Below, piece after piece: positions 33,970 through 46,444 of a stretch of 64,000 nucleotides of DNA. The stretch comes from Okapia johnstoni. Taxonomy: Eukaryota > Chordata > Mammalia > Artiodactyla > Giraffidae. Every line of letters begins with the position of its first letter. Within the stretch, counting starts at the first letter, position 1. The stretch spans positions 77,110,385 through 77,174,384 of the forward strand of contig CM044315.1 of assembly GCA_024291935.2 (NCBI GenBank), given 5' to 3'. Position numbers and translations under genes: made by a program. A model generated the notes under the pieces. The model ran no database searches. It was not told the origin of the DNA and saw only the letters and a list, made by a program, of their open reading frames with translations.

Positions 33970-34870
33970 CCAGCCTACACCCACCCCTAGAGTGGGCCCA
34001 GTTCAGGAATGATCAGCCATGGTAGGGCTAGTAAATGTTTGCTGCATGGGAGGTAGGTGCGTGGCCAGGGAACTGTCTGTGTGATTCAGCTCTACTCCCC
34101 TTATAACTTGGTCCAGGTGCACACAGTGTGTGCACACTTAGGGAAAATGAAGCAGGTGAGGGTGAGGGGCCACTAGTGCTTTCCCACACTGGGGCCTCAA
34201 GTTCCCTTCTCTTGAGATTATTTCTGTTCAGTCTGGATTTCCAATCAACACATTTGTCCTCTAGGTCTCTGTAGTCTATGTAGCCAGATGAGACTAGAAG
34301 GAGTTCAAACCAAGATGAGTCCGATGAAAGATGCCTTCTGTGGGTCCCAGCTGAGTCAGCCTCTTTGTCCCATACCCTTGAAAGCCACTCCCTCTGCCCA
34401 CTCCCCTCTCTCCCACCCCTCCCTCACTCTCACTCACACCGGGCAAGTGAAGCCTCTGCCCTTGGACTGGGAGCACTTCTCTTCTCCGTGTGGCTCTGGA
34501 AGCTCAGACCTGCCGCCTGACAGCTGCTGCACCACGGGAGAGTGGAAACAATGGAGAGGTCTCTGGTCCCCTCTTTCAGTGGGCTCCTGACAGCTCAAGC
34601 TCCCTTCAGAAGGGAGAGGATGGAGATGAACTGAGCTGAAGCCCCTGCTGCCTTTCTCTCTTCAGGTTATCTTGCTACCGTGGGGCTCACGGGCCCCCAG
34701 GCCCTGCTCTGGATACTGCTGTGCCCATTCCTTCTCCCCTACCACACAGGACACCAAACACCATCACTGCTCTATTAAGGGTCAAACTTCTGAATAACAT
34801 TAACTCCACTTGACTTTGAGCAATGTAACACATTTTTGGAGTACTTCCACATGCAGGTGGTTGATTCATT
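33970..34870. other. Intergenic DNA, no gene recognised
   Basis: Includes a TC-rich segment at about 34390-34440. Overlapping chance frames only. Confidence 0.45.
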
Positions 34871-34874
34871 CACT

Positions 34875-35130
34875 CAGGTGCCAGGCCTATGTCATGTGCT
34901 GAGAACACAGTGATGCACTGGACTCAACTCCTGCCCTCAGGGAGCTCCCAGTCTGGTAAGGGAGGTAGAACAATGAGTAGTAAACACTCTACAATAAGTT
35001 ATTTAAAAGCACCAGGAGTTGTAGAAGTACTGGGGACAGGATCTAACACCAGCCTTGGGGGATAGGGGTGGAGGGCTTCCTGGAAGAAGTGACACCTGAG
35101 CTGGGAGTGAACCAGGTATTAATAGAAAGG
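34875..35130. repeat. Ancient dispersed repeat, family not assigned
   Basis: TCAACTCCTGCCCTCAGGGA, GAGCTCCCAGTCTGGTAAGG, GGCTTCCTGGAAGAAGTGAC and ACCTGAGCTGGGAGTGAACC: the best-preserved copy of the unnamed family in this window. Confidence 0.5.
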
Positions 35131-35139
35131 GGGAGAAGA

Positions 35140-36230
35140 GACAATCAAATGTGTGAACCTTAGAATCCTGGACTTATCAAAGGGTAGAATCATGGACATC
35201 TGGAATCATTTTTCTAATGAACAACAATGTATTGTGCCAGATGACCATGATGGGTAAAAAGATCTCAGAATCGAAGGGATCTTGTATCTCAAAGTTGGCC
35301 TGGCTTCCACAGTGGCTCTTGAAGGGTAGACTGCCTCTTCCAACTCCAAGGACCAGGGGAGAGGAAAATAAGTTTGAAGATTCCCTGAATATAAGAAAGA
35401 AGGGTGAATCCCTCTTGGTAGAATGAAAGGAATTCTCTGGGATGGACAATGGCACAGCAGGAGGGGACCCTGGCTCCCTGCTAATGCACTGACTGGTAGC
35501 CCAATGGTCAGAGCTTTGTTGATAGGCTTCAGAATCAAACAGGATGGAGTTTTGGGTGATGGTCAGTCTCCCCAACAAGTTGCGGGCTGCCAGAGTAGAG
35601 AAGTGATTCACCTCCTAAATTATATTCTCCAACTAGTCTCTCTCAAAGCCCCGTGTATCCTGCCTTCAGAACCCATGTTACAGTTTTAATCAGATATGCA
35701 CGTCTGTTTCTTCCTCTCCTCCCTAGATCATCACCACCTTAAGGCCAGGAACAACATCTGTTTTGCACACCACTGTATCCTCAAGCACAAAGCAAGTAAT
35801 AAGAGACTTGCTGAAATGAATTGAGACTGATGAGTGGATATGGAAGGACATTTCAGCAAATGAGGGATGGCCTGGTGGTAAGCTGCTTTCATTTCACAGA
35901 CAGCAACACTGGGCCCACAGAGGATGGAGTTGCCCCAAGCTAGAGCTGCCAGTGTAGACAGAGAGGTGGGGACAGGGAGGCCTGTTACAGGGTGGGAGCA
36001 TAGACACAGGAAGGCACACATACCCCTGGCCCCCAAGATGCCCCAGCCTCTACAGAATCAGTCCCTTAAGGAAGTTCTCCTTCCCACATTCCACCACCTT
36101 TATGGCAAGCCCAGCCTTCTCGTCAAATGATGTGCCAGAGAGAGAAAGGATGGTGTGAAGGTGGCGGTGGGGATGAGGAGTCCAGTTTCGGTGCCAGAGC
36201 TTGGGGACCTACGACAAGGACTGGACAGCC
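35140..36230. other. Intergenic DNA with an L2 3' end
   Basis: ACCACCTTAAGGCCAGGAAC followed by ACCACTGTATCCTCAAGCAC at 35715-35830 is an L2 3' end. The rest shows nothing recognisable. Confidence 0.45.
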
Positions 36231-36960
36231 TCAGCACTTAATCTGTGCGGAAAAGCCTTGCGAGCGAGAACACAGGGCCAGCCGGGTTAGTCGAAGCACA
36301 TCCCCTTAGCACGTTAGCGTGGATTGGCCCGGGTCAGTGCAGGGTCACGCCTGTTAGCGCAGGGTCAGGCGCGCTCAGAGTTGGGTCATCCCTTATAGCG
36401 CTGGGTCGGCTCGCTTTAAAGCAAGAGCTTCGCTGTTTGCAGATCAGCCTCTAACGGAGGGTCAGAGCGGGCGGGGCGGGGTCACCTCCTCGGTAGCGGC
36501 GGGAAAGCTCCGGGTACTTCGGGGCCAGCGGCGCCCCCAGGTGGCAGGGCCCCGTCGGCGCTCGGATCCGGGTCTGGGAGGGTTTCAGGAACTTCGTTCC
36601 TCTCCCTTTCAGGTGGGGAGCCTGGTGGACCCAGGTCCCGGCCCTCGCCCTGCAGAAAGTGTTTTGCTTCCCTATATTCTTTACACGCATCTTTGGGGCT
36701 CTTTCTGCTCACAGCATGCAACTGGGTGCGTGAGCGCATCTGAGAGCGAGAATCCTAGAGGCAGGCGGAGAGCAGACGAGTCATCGGGAAATTCCAGTCT
36801 CCGCTCCAGGAGGAGCGACCACGGAGCCCAGCCCTTCCCCTCCCGCCTCTCCCCTCTGCCTTGGGTCTCGGTCTGCGGACGGGCTTGCTGCGGACTTGTC
36901 TCTGAGAACGCGGTCCTACCAGAGACCCCCAGGCTCTGTGTACGTGCCGCTACAACCCTA
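36230..36960. promoter_or_regulatory. CpG-rich block with GGGTCA array
   Basis: CpG-rich stretch in otherwise AT/GC-balanced intergenic DNA, also free of young repeats. It contains the GGGTCA array described separately and GC-box sequence at about 36470-36480. A 210-codon open frame starts at 36541 on the plus strand, but its Arg/Ser/Pro-rich translation has no recognisable domain and I do not call it a gene. Confidence 0.4.
36310..36484 (+). repeat. Irregular 20-21 bp tandem array of GGGTCA hexamers
   Basis: On the plus strand GGGTCA occurs at 36331, 36342, 36362, 36383, 36459 and 36479, with GGGTCG at 36403. The units at 36342, 36362, 36383 and 36403 are spaced 20, 21 and 20 bp, and several share the preceding GTTAGCGCA / TATAGCGCT. 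The pair 36331-36347 is GGGTCA-GTGCA-GGGTCA, a direct repeat with a 5-bp spacer. Confidence 0.75.
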
Positions 36961-36969
36961 CACAATCCG

Positions 36970-39900
36970 AAGTTCTCAAGTTTGCCCTCAGATGAGACAC
37001 AGAGGGAAGAAGCAGAACACAGCCTGCTCCCCAGCCGGGCTTTGGAACTGTCCTTCCCACACCACGGGCCACATACCCTGGTTCCAGTCCTTCCAGCCCC
37101 TCTCCCTTCTCCTCAACACGCGGACACTCCCCACAGCGCTTCCCAGAAAGGGGGGTGCCGTGTCTCTGGATGAACAGAGGCAGGAGTAAAGGGAGCTGGG
37201 GAAGAGGCTCCCAGTCACTTTGGGGACCAGCCTCCCATTCCCTGCCACCTATCCCCATGCCACAATGGGCAGGGAATTCAGCAGGCTGCCAGGTGGTGAC
37301 TCACCTTCACACTAGCATGTATTCCCCATTATCCACAAAGGAGGCAGGTTTATGCAGAATCAGGGAACCAAGAAATCCTTGGAGACTCAGCCCCTCAGAC
37401 ATCTCTGCCAGGGGAGGAGAGATCACACAGTCTAGGCTAGAAGTCTCCTGCATCCAGAAAGGAGGGAGTCAAGCCCCCACTCTCCTGCTCCTCGACACAA
37501 TGGACACCCTGAGGTGGCCACCTGGGCTGCGTCTCTGGAGTCCCAGCACAACCTGTGGCAGGCCAGCTCTGCCCCTTCCTGCACCCTCGCGGGAGAGTGG
37601 AGGGAGGAGCGAGAACTCCTTGGCAAGCTAGAGGGAGGAGCTAGGCAAAGTCACTGACCCCAGACCTGGAAGGTGAGTCCAGGCTAACCCAACCCAGCTC
37701 ATTTCTCAAACAGAGAAACTGAGGCTCAGTGAGGGCGGGAAGGACTGGCCCCAGGTCAGAGTCAGCAATCCTCTCTCCTCCTCCCCTTCTCTGCCCCTAG
37801 TATTAATCATCTTCAGGAAGGGGCTAAAAATGAAAACTGCAAAGGAAGGGAAAGAGGCATCAAAGTCTGGTACCAATCGGGGGTCAGTGTAACTCAGAAT
37901 TTCTCTGCACCCCTGTGCATGCACGCAGATGGGGTCACACACACAGGCACACACATACACTGGCCTACCGCCCACCAACATTCCTCAAAGCCCTAAAACT
38001 GGGCCATTCCATCCATCCTGGTTCAGGAAGGAATGGCTCCAGCCAGGGGAACCTCAGGCCTACCTGATTCAGATTTTCTTCATTTCTCCTCCACTTTGTG
38101 AAAGGTGTAAAGTCTGATGGGGCATGGGAAGCAAGACTTGGTGTAGCCAGGCGGGTGGACTGACAGATTGGCCAACAGACTCATAGAAACAGGGAACGAG
38201 GAATGCTACTCCCTAGGAAAACTGAAGGGAAAGAGACAATTTATTGGCAAACCCTGACCATTCTCCCACTCCCTCTCCTTCCTCACTGCCAAGCTGTTGC
38301 CCCAAATTCACCAGGTCTGGGGCTCACAGAAGGATTCGGCTGTCTGCCCCAGCCCAGGAGCACAAGGTGGCATAGGGTGGAGCACAAGAGGTTCTTGCTC
38401 ACTCTCACTCCTCCTGACTGCACCTCATTCACCTAAGGGCAACCAATCTCACACCCTAATTTATCCGAATCATTGTCTGCTCTCTCACACCTGGATCTCA
38501 ACATTCCTCCAGTCCTGCCTCTGGGAAAAAAGGAGGATTCAGAAGCATCCATAACCCAGACTACACTTAAGACTTCCCTAGAGTACCAGGGGAGATGTTG
38601 GGTTTTTATTTCTCTCAAAATGCCTACGCAAATACTTTAACTATTGATGTTGGTTCATAGAGGCTGCCGATTCCAGCATTACATCAGGCATCCTGCTGAG
38701 CAACTTTGAGCGAACCCGTCCTCACCCCTCCTCTAGACCTGTTTCTCCATCCATTCAATGTTAGCCTTGGAAACCTTGCAAGCTCCGGTGTTACCAGCTC
38801 AACAAACGGCACCGTTCTCTTGTTGTGAGATTAGTTTCCTAGGAATGAAGACTCCAAAGCCCTCGGGGCAGCTGACCAAGTCCCTCTGTGTGGGCTGGAG
38901 GAGTGGGGGCAGGGAGGGTGTCTCACAGCACCAGGCAGAAGAGCAGGTCAGAGGCCAGACTGTGGAGCCTCTTCGCTGCTCTGGAAGAGCCTGGATCCAC
39001 CCATCTAAGGCAGGCTAAAGGGACTGGACACCAGTGGGACAGGGAGGAAGTGGAGGCTTTGAGGGGAAGGCTAATCTGCTCCACTGCGGGTTGGTCGCTG
39101 TGTCCCTTAGTACCTTCACTGGCTGGCTGCCCCAAAATTCCAGCTTTGCCTGCAGTGGAGAAGGAAGTAGGAAGAAGGTGGACAGGTCTCAGTCTTTGCT
39201 AGAAGAATAAGGGATGAGGCTCAGAACGCAGGACTCCTCCCCACCTCTGAAGAAACCTATTCCTAACTCTTCCACCTCAGTCCTCCACACCCACATCCCC
39301 CCAGCTTCTGTCTCTGCCCCAGGAGGGGGGACCACACTCTCACACAGTGATACAGTCACAAATATACATGCTAGCACACACAAGTGTTCAGCCATGAGCC
39401 ATCACCCACACAAACACATATTTCTTCTCACACACAAACATATACACAGTCACAGATCCCAAATACTCAAAAACCACATACACATAGACTGTGATATCTG
39501 GAACCATCATCATAAAGTGGAAATCTACCATCCTTAACCCTTAATATACCACTTTTTTTTAACCTCATGGTAATAGTCACTTCTTTTGTTTCTCTTCTGT
39601 TCTCCACTATCAGAGTTAGACGGCATCTAATGATGCTAGGCAGATGTTTGCTGCTTGTACCTCTGGTAGGTAGGTGTTCAATAAATATCTGTGGAAAGAA
39701 GGAGCCAAAGAGTTAAGAGATGTCCAGGGCCTAAGGCAAATTAACTCATCAGCGTTTGATCCTTACCGGTACCTCCTTGAACAGGAAAACTGTTCTTCAC
39801 ACAAACTGAGCCCTGACACTGGCCTGACACTCTTCAGATGGTCAACAGAGGGAGGAGGGATGGGGTAAACAGATCAGAGGCCAGACCTGCTGCCTGGGGC

Positions 39901-40880
39901 CCATCAGAACCCGGAAGCTGCCTCGAAGTCCATCTGCCCTCTTAATGCTATATCAAAGACTCATGGCTTTGCAAAAAGATCCTCAGAACAGTCCTCTGAT
40001 CCTCGTCTGCCTGGGGCTCCACAAAGAGTGGCTGCCCGGGGCTGTCAGGTGGTACCCATGCAAGGCCAGCCCACCAGCGTCTCCAGCAATGCGATCTGAA
40101 CTCCTCATACTGGGAGGCCAAATTGTTGGACCCACTGGCCCGATCCACAACTGTTCCGCTGTGTAATCCTGGTCTGGTCTCTTCCATTCCAAAGCAGAAA
40201 GTGGAGCCATACCGTGCTCAGAACCCTCTAGGCTCCTGCCTTCTGGGTCCTATGCTAGTTTAAGTGATAACCTCACCAGCTGCGCTCTTTGGACTGGAGT
40301 GACACATGGGGAAGGGAGAACTAGCCCCCAAAGATAGGATATTTGCATGGAACTCGCAGTTCTGACTCGAGCTCCCCGGTCCCTGAAGGCGCAGCCCGGA
40401 GGGACTGCGAGGACTAGAGCCTGTGTGGGGGTGGTGGTCTCCCTACACCGTGACCGGGACCCGCACATCTGCATCTGAATGGAATGGGCCGCTAGTCTAG
40501 GAGTCCAAACAACACCGACACCTGCTGGGGAGGGGGACACAAAGCGAGGGCCCTCTGGAAGGAGCGATGAATTAATTTGGACAATAAGTCCCACTCCTGT
40601 ACCCTCAGCTCCCCCACACCCCGCCATAAACACACACACCGTTTGGCAGTGTCCACATATCATTTGAAACACGCTTTTCAGGGCTGCGGCGATTCTTTGG
40701 AATCGTAGGGACTCATTTAAATATCTTGTTCTCCCAGTAATTCGTCCTTTCCAGTCCTAAGATCCATGCAACCGCAATTCCAAGGATATTTCTGCCTGCG
40801 TAGACAGAAATGCCCCCAAGGTGAGACTATCCTAACACGTTTTTCCAACATCGGGGGAAATGAGCACAGACCTCCAAGGC
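36970..40880. other. Intergenic DNA downstream of FOXD2, no gene recognised
   Basis: A reversed MIR piece at 37695-37770 (GAGAAACTGAGGCTCAGTGA), CA-rich stretches at 37930-37960 and 39350-39450, and otherwise unique sequence. Young SINEs seem absent from here to 55 kb, in contrast with 1-33 kb. Confidence 0.5.
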
Positions 40881-42360
40881 CACCGGCTTCCCAGGGCGAA
40901 ACGCTCAGGACCCCCTGTAGCGGCTGCTGTGAGCATCTTCCCAGCCGCCCGAGCGTGCGGGCGGTGATGCGTAGCCCTTGGGAGCCACGCATCCCCGAAT
41001 AGCTGGGCGGGAAGGAGGCGGGTACCGGCTGAGGACCCTGTCGACCCCCTTCGATGAGATTGCAGCCAGGAGGCTGACATGGCCGGGGGGGAGGTCACCA
41101 CGCGCAGACCCCTGCCGCGTGGAGAAAAGCAAAGGCGCGGACCACGAGCGTCTTCCGCTCTGAGTCCGTGTGGAGCGAAAAGACAGAGCTCCGCAGACAG
41201 CGAGGACTCAGAGCCGGGAGCTGTGCGAGGGTCAGAAACAACCCCGAGGGTGTTTCGGCGCCCAATCCAGCCCTGGGGCACAGGTACCGGAGGAGAACCG
41301 CTTCCTTCACCAACAGTCCGAAGCCTCTGGAGCTCCGGAGCCTCCGGCCGCACAGCTTCTCAGCTACGAAAGGAGGCGGTGCCCGCTCCGCCCCGCGCCG
41401 CGCCCACTAGCTCGCGGAAAGATTCGTTCCCTAAACCGGAGCTGGGAATCTCCATCCTCCCTACAGCTTGCTGTGTTGGTACGTGTCTATGCCGATCTCA
41501 AGGAACAGAATAATTCCACCCCAAAACTCTAACATTTGTTTCGCTCTCAAATGCCCTGATAGACGAAAAGCTTAGGAGGCTGAATTATCCTGCACGACCT
41601 CTGCCACCTTTAGTTCTGTTTCTCCGGAAATTTCAGAACGCCAGCCGCAAGGTCAAATGTGAGCTGGGTCTCAGCGTGCGTGTGGGTCCTCTTGGATACC
41701 TCACCAGGCCCCAATCCTGACAACCTTTTGAACCACGTATCGGAATAATTTGGGAGCAAACCCAAACTCGCTTCGCTTCTCTTCGGCGGGATGCGCAGCG
41801 TTACAGTTAAATTCCGATTCCTATCCATAAAGACCCTAGGCGACCCGCCTCCTCACACCGCCCCACTAAGGTTGAAGTCTTAAGAGGCACGCTCCACACT
41901 CAAATCTTTTCCCCCTCTTTTCTTGCCAGGTTCCTCGTTTAAACGGCGTCGGCGCCTTTATTCGCCTGACCCTAAGCGGAGGAAAACCCGCCTGATCCGT
42001 CATTGTCTGGTCCGCGGTCGTCCCCACCCCCGCCCCAATCAGTGTCACAAAACGCCCCTTTCAACAGATTCCAAACCCTCTTCACCCGGGCTCACCGAGC
42101 CTTCAACTTCATTAAGTGTGCGCTACGGCGGCGCTGGAGGAGGCGAAGTTTAAATAAACCGGAGCGGAGAGGGAGGAGGGGTGGGTTGCTAGTTGAACGG
42201 GAGAGGGAGACGTGTTTTTGAAAAGGGGAAAAAAGTCATCAGGGGAAAAGCGCTTTGTAACCACGAAGACGCGCCCGCTGTGGCGAGAACAAATTGGATA
42301 TGGAGGGGGAAGTGTCCGCCCCCACCTCAACTCCCGCTCCTGGGTGGTCCGGGGAGCCCC
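40880..42360. promoter_or_regulatory. CpG-rich block about 4 kb downstream of FOXD2, no gene recognised
   Basis: Dense CpG in two lobes (about 40900-41420 and 41930-42360) separated by a less CpG-rich bridge. Free of recognisable SINEs or LINEs, unlike the DNA to its left. Short open frames occur on both strands but none shows a known domain. Possible roles are a distal enhancer or the start of an unannotated non-coding transcript; this is inference. Confidence 0.45.
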
Positions 42361-42667
42361 AGGAGAAAGAAAGATGGGGAGGAATCGGCGGTGAAAGGAA
42401 TTAACCAATTTAATTGGGCTTCAAGAGAGAAATGGGGAGAGACTCACCAATGTGCCCCGATCACCGAAACCAAACACCCTTCAGTAAAATAAAATAAAAT
42501 GAAAATGAAATAAAATGTCTGCCTTTAGCCTTGGCTGAAAGACGTATGTCAAAGTTTGAGAATCAAGGCTGTTCTCAGCCATAGAGAGTAAATCTGCAAG
42601 ATAGGGAAATTCTGCCCGGAAAGACCCCCTCCCCCTCTTTGTGGCTTCGGGCCTTCCGGCGCCGGAT

Positions 42668-42717
42668 GAAAAGGAATGAAATTGAACGAAATTGAACGAA
42701 ATGAAGTGAAATTGACC
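42668..42717 (+). repeat. 10-bp tandem repeat, GAAATTGAAC type, five units
   Basis: Units are GAAAAGGAAT, GAAATTGAAC, GAAATTGAAC, GAAATGAAGT and GAAATTGACC, each exactly 10 bp. A related A-rich stretch with AAAAT/GAAAT steps lies at 42486-42516. Confidence 0.8.
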
Positions 42718-42719
42718 AG

Positions 42720-45405
42720 TAAAATTCGCCAATTTTCTTCTCCTTTAAACTGCCCGCTCTCAGTAGCACTTTCTGAACCCCAAGCCGATTTTTTAGCATT
42801 TTTTTTCTCACCTCGAGAGATGAAGGTGTGCCCTGGATATTTTCTTATTATTGTCACCGATCGTTGGAGCTTGCGGGGTCAGAACTCAGCTGTATCCACC
42901 CAGACGGCCAGGGAACCCACAGGAGGGTCTCCAGATGGAATGGCCTATTTCTCTTCCCAGAAGGCTGGCTTCTCTCCTAGGTAAGCGGACTTATGCTGAA
43001 CCACCACCCTTATGCACCCAGAGGGTGAGAGGGGGCCACTTACAGAAACTCTCTTGTCAGGGGGAGGGGGGAAAAAGTCCCAGGACTCGACCATACAAAC
43101 GTGGGATTACTTCAGCCTTCTTGCCCCTCCCTACAGTCCAGGTCCCAGGTGGGTCCTTGCCAGCTCTTAATTAACAGGTTCCCAGCCCACACAACCTGAA
43201 GGAGTCCTGAATTCAAAATATTGTCCCTTCTCCCCTGACTTTAACGGTGCACATATCTCAACAGTTCTTGTCTGGTATTTTACAAGGCCAGTAATTATAT
43301 CTGGCCCAGATCTGGCCTTCTTGACCCAGAACAAAACTGGGGTCTGAATTGGTCTGAGATGCCAAGCTCCCTAGAATCCCCTGGAAGGATGCATCTCACT
43401 CTTCTCCAATTCTCTTTATTTTTACCTTTTCCTGATACAGACCCTCTGACGCATATACACCAAGCAATATAGGTAGATAAATTCATGCACACACACACTC
43501 TTCACAAAGACACACTGAACAATCCCCAAAGACCCACCGCTTCTCCTGGAAGTAGCAGTTGTAGAAATATCTATCTACACCATCAGACATGAATTCTGGC
43601 TGACTTAATTTTCTCTCTTCTAGAGGAGAAACAAAATGGTATCTTTTACTTAAAGCTCCAACCTAATATCTGCGGGTGGCATATTCATGGTGAATAAGAT
43701 CATCCAAGCTACAAAGTGTTTTACTGAGGGCAAACACACGATCATGTTCAAACGCTCAACCTTCCTCAGGTGAAAAGAAATGAAATCAAATTCAGCAACA
43801 GAAGTCAATGAAGCAGCCAGCAAGAGACCATTATCCCAGAATCATCAGACATTTCCCTCTATCTGCCACTGAATCTAACCTTCCTTCTCCTGGACTGTTT
43901 GATAAAATCACTGGAAGGGAGCGCCGTGCTTCAGTCTCACTCCACTCCCGCAGACTCTCAACAAGATGGAGGAGAGGACGCCTCACCTCTGGCAGAGGGA
44001 TTGCATTTAACATCTATGCCTGGAACCTCCTCTCTCCTTAACTGAGGAAGGTGTTAAGTGACTTAGGAGTCCCAACCACTCCTCCTGGGCCCTGGTGTGT
44101 TCTCACTCTGATCCTGATTCTGACCCTCTTCATACAGGGTACTCTCTCCTCTACATCTTCCTTCTTTCCTACAGCTCCTAATGCCTGAGAGTCGCCTAAA
44201 GCAGCCCGTAAGGCTTCTCCTTGTCTGCCCCTTTCAAGCTCACTACATCTGCTTCTCTGACCTTTCCTTCTTCTTTCTCTGGCACTGTCTCCCAACAGAC
44301 TTGTCGCCCCCCAGCATGCGTCTGTTTTCTCTGAAGGCTGAATGGCCTCTCACTGCACCTCCATATTTCTTTTTCTCCTATGACCTCAGCTGAATGTTCA
44401 GAGAAGAGCTAAGTAACCATCTTTGTTTCACCCCAAGCATCACCTCTCACCCAACACACTTGCAAGTCTGGCCTCTAGGAGTTCCAGACGCAGGGCTTAT
44501 GGAAGACTCCAGCCAGCCCAATGGCTTTGTACTCAGGCAGTAGATTCTGAGCAAGGCTCAAGGGTTGGGGGAAGTTTACCTTAATAGAACAAGGCCTCAC
44601 TGACCCTCTCCTTGAGTTCATACTGCCCTCCCCTCAAGTTTCTCTGGCTGGGGGAGAGAGGGGTTTCATAGTTTCCAGTTCAGGCCTTTCACTCTGATTA
44701 TTCCATGTGTGGGTGGGGGACCCGGGGGGAACGCAAAGAATGCCCTACAATGGCCAGAGAGAGACCTCTCTCCTCTTAGAGACACAGCAAGAGATGGTGA
44801 CAGAGAATCGAAAACACAGAGACATGGTCACAGATACACAAAGAAATAAAAACACAGACATCCTGAAATACAACTGACAACCCCCCAAAAAAAGGACAAA
44901 AAGTAAAGCTACATGACAACCCAGACAAACATGAACACAAGCTCCATAAAAGCCCCCACGTCCAGAAGCACAGAAAGGTTTACAGAATATGCAACAGTAA
45001 ACACTTCCACTCACATTGTACTTAATGGGTATAGTGTCCATGAGCCTGAGGCACCCAGATCTGCCCAGGCCATGCCAAGTCTGAACTAGAAAGAGATGAG
45101 AATCCCCCAGGTACATTTGAAATAAAACCTCTCTGCAGACACCCCAGGCAGAAACCTTCGAGGACTAGAGCGAAAATGAAAGTGCTGGGGGGTCACAGGC
45201 ATCCCAGAATCCTGGCCTTATTAACAGCCGAAGGCCAAGGCCACAGTGTCCCCTGTATCTGACAAACCCAAGCCCTCCTCTGCCTGCCTGGCCTGCTCAG
45301 GGCCCTTCCTCACTTCACTCTGCCTGGGAGTCTGTGAGACCTCGGACTGGGAAAGGGGAGTGCAGGCAAGCAGACAGAGCTGGTGACTGCTGGAGTTCAC
45401 GTACA
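42720..45405. other. Intergenic DNA beyond the FOXD2 3' end, no gene recognised
   Basis: Unique sequence with no SINE or LINE that I recognise. A CA-rich run (43488-43515) and an A/C-rich stretch (44770-44900) are the only compositional features. None of the open frames up to 123 codons has a domain. Confidence 0.45.
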
Positions 45406-46444
45406 TTTATTCAATTGACACTGATGGGGAGTGGGGGGAGACAGGGTTTCTTTTCTTCCACACAAACCATCAGAAGATTTCACAGAGTCTCCCCAGTTGG
45501 AGAAGTCTAAATCAATGCACACCCAGTGGACAGAGAACGCAGATAGCAGCCTGCGATACAGATATTTACACATGGTTACAGAACCCCTGCCACAGGATGT
45601 GCCCTGGCCCACCCCACCCCCACCTCTCTGGTCCCTGACCCAGACCCTCCTCTCCCACCCCAACCTCATTGCCTTTAGCTACAATAAATATCCCAGGGCC
45701 TGGGACAGAGCAGACCGCGGGGAGGGCTGCTGGCCCTGGATGGCTGGACCCAGCCGGCCACGGGAAAGGGGTAAAGTTCCTTCCAAAGCGCCCCCGACGC
45801 AAAAGAGGGAGGATTTTCCTCAATGGAGTGGGATCTCGGGATTGCCCAGGCATTGTGGAGACCCTCGCTTCACCTCTCCGTTCACCTTCGCCTGTGTAGA
45901 CACTGCAGTAGGCTTCTGAGAAAGAACGAACTGCTTTGGAGAATAGCGAAGGGGAAAAAAAGTTGCATTTTCCTTTTAAGCATAAAGAAGATAATAGGTG
46001 TCTTTAAATTATAATATTGAACAATCGGGGCCTCAAAGCTGGGGAAGGAGTGAGGGAGAAGCAGAAGGGGACCTCTCTGCGCAGTTGGTTTTTCTGGCGG
46101 GATCTGCCTGGGCCTGGGCAGGCACCTCTCCGGGAAAACATTCTTCCGGGGCTGCCGAGAGGCGCAGAGGCTGGGAAAAAGCGAAGACATCCCCTCCCCC
46201 TTCTACTGCTCAAACTGAAATGGGATCACGGTTAGCGACCTCGTCGCGTAGACCCGGGCCTCTTCCTGAGCGATGAAGCCCGCTTCGTCCCAACTGTCGG
46301 AGAGATTCCGAGCGTGGAACCACGGGCGCCAGCCCAAGGTCTGGAGACTCTTCATAAATAGACTCCCTGAGTTCCGCTGGGACCGCAGGAGCTCCAGGAG
46401 AGACTGAGGAGTGCAGGCTCAAAGTGGCCGGGATCCCGACATGG
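45406..46444 (-). other. FOXD2: Probable FOXD2 3' UTR with polyadenylation signal
   Basis: Reading downstream from the FOXD2 stop, the first canonical AATAAA on the minus strand is at 45411-45406 (TTTATT on the plus strand), giving a 3' UTR of about 1.03 kb. There is no other recognisable gene or young repeat in between. The transcript end is inferred from the signal alone; 3'-end sequencing would settle it. Confidence 0.4.

Noticed and set aside
36541..37173. 210-codon plus-strand open frame
   Set aside because: CpG-rich DNA with few stops; translation has no recognisable domain and overlaps frames on the other strand.
40832..41353. 173-codon minus-strand open frame in a CpG-rich block
   Set aside because: Low-complexity translation without domain; several competing frames.
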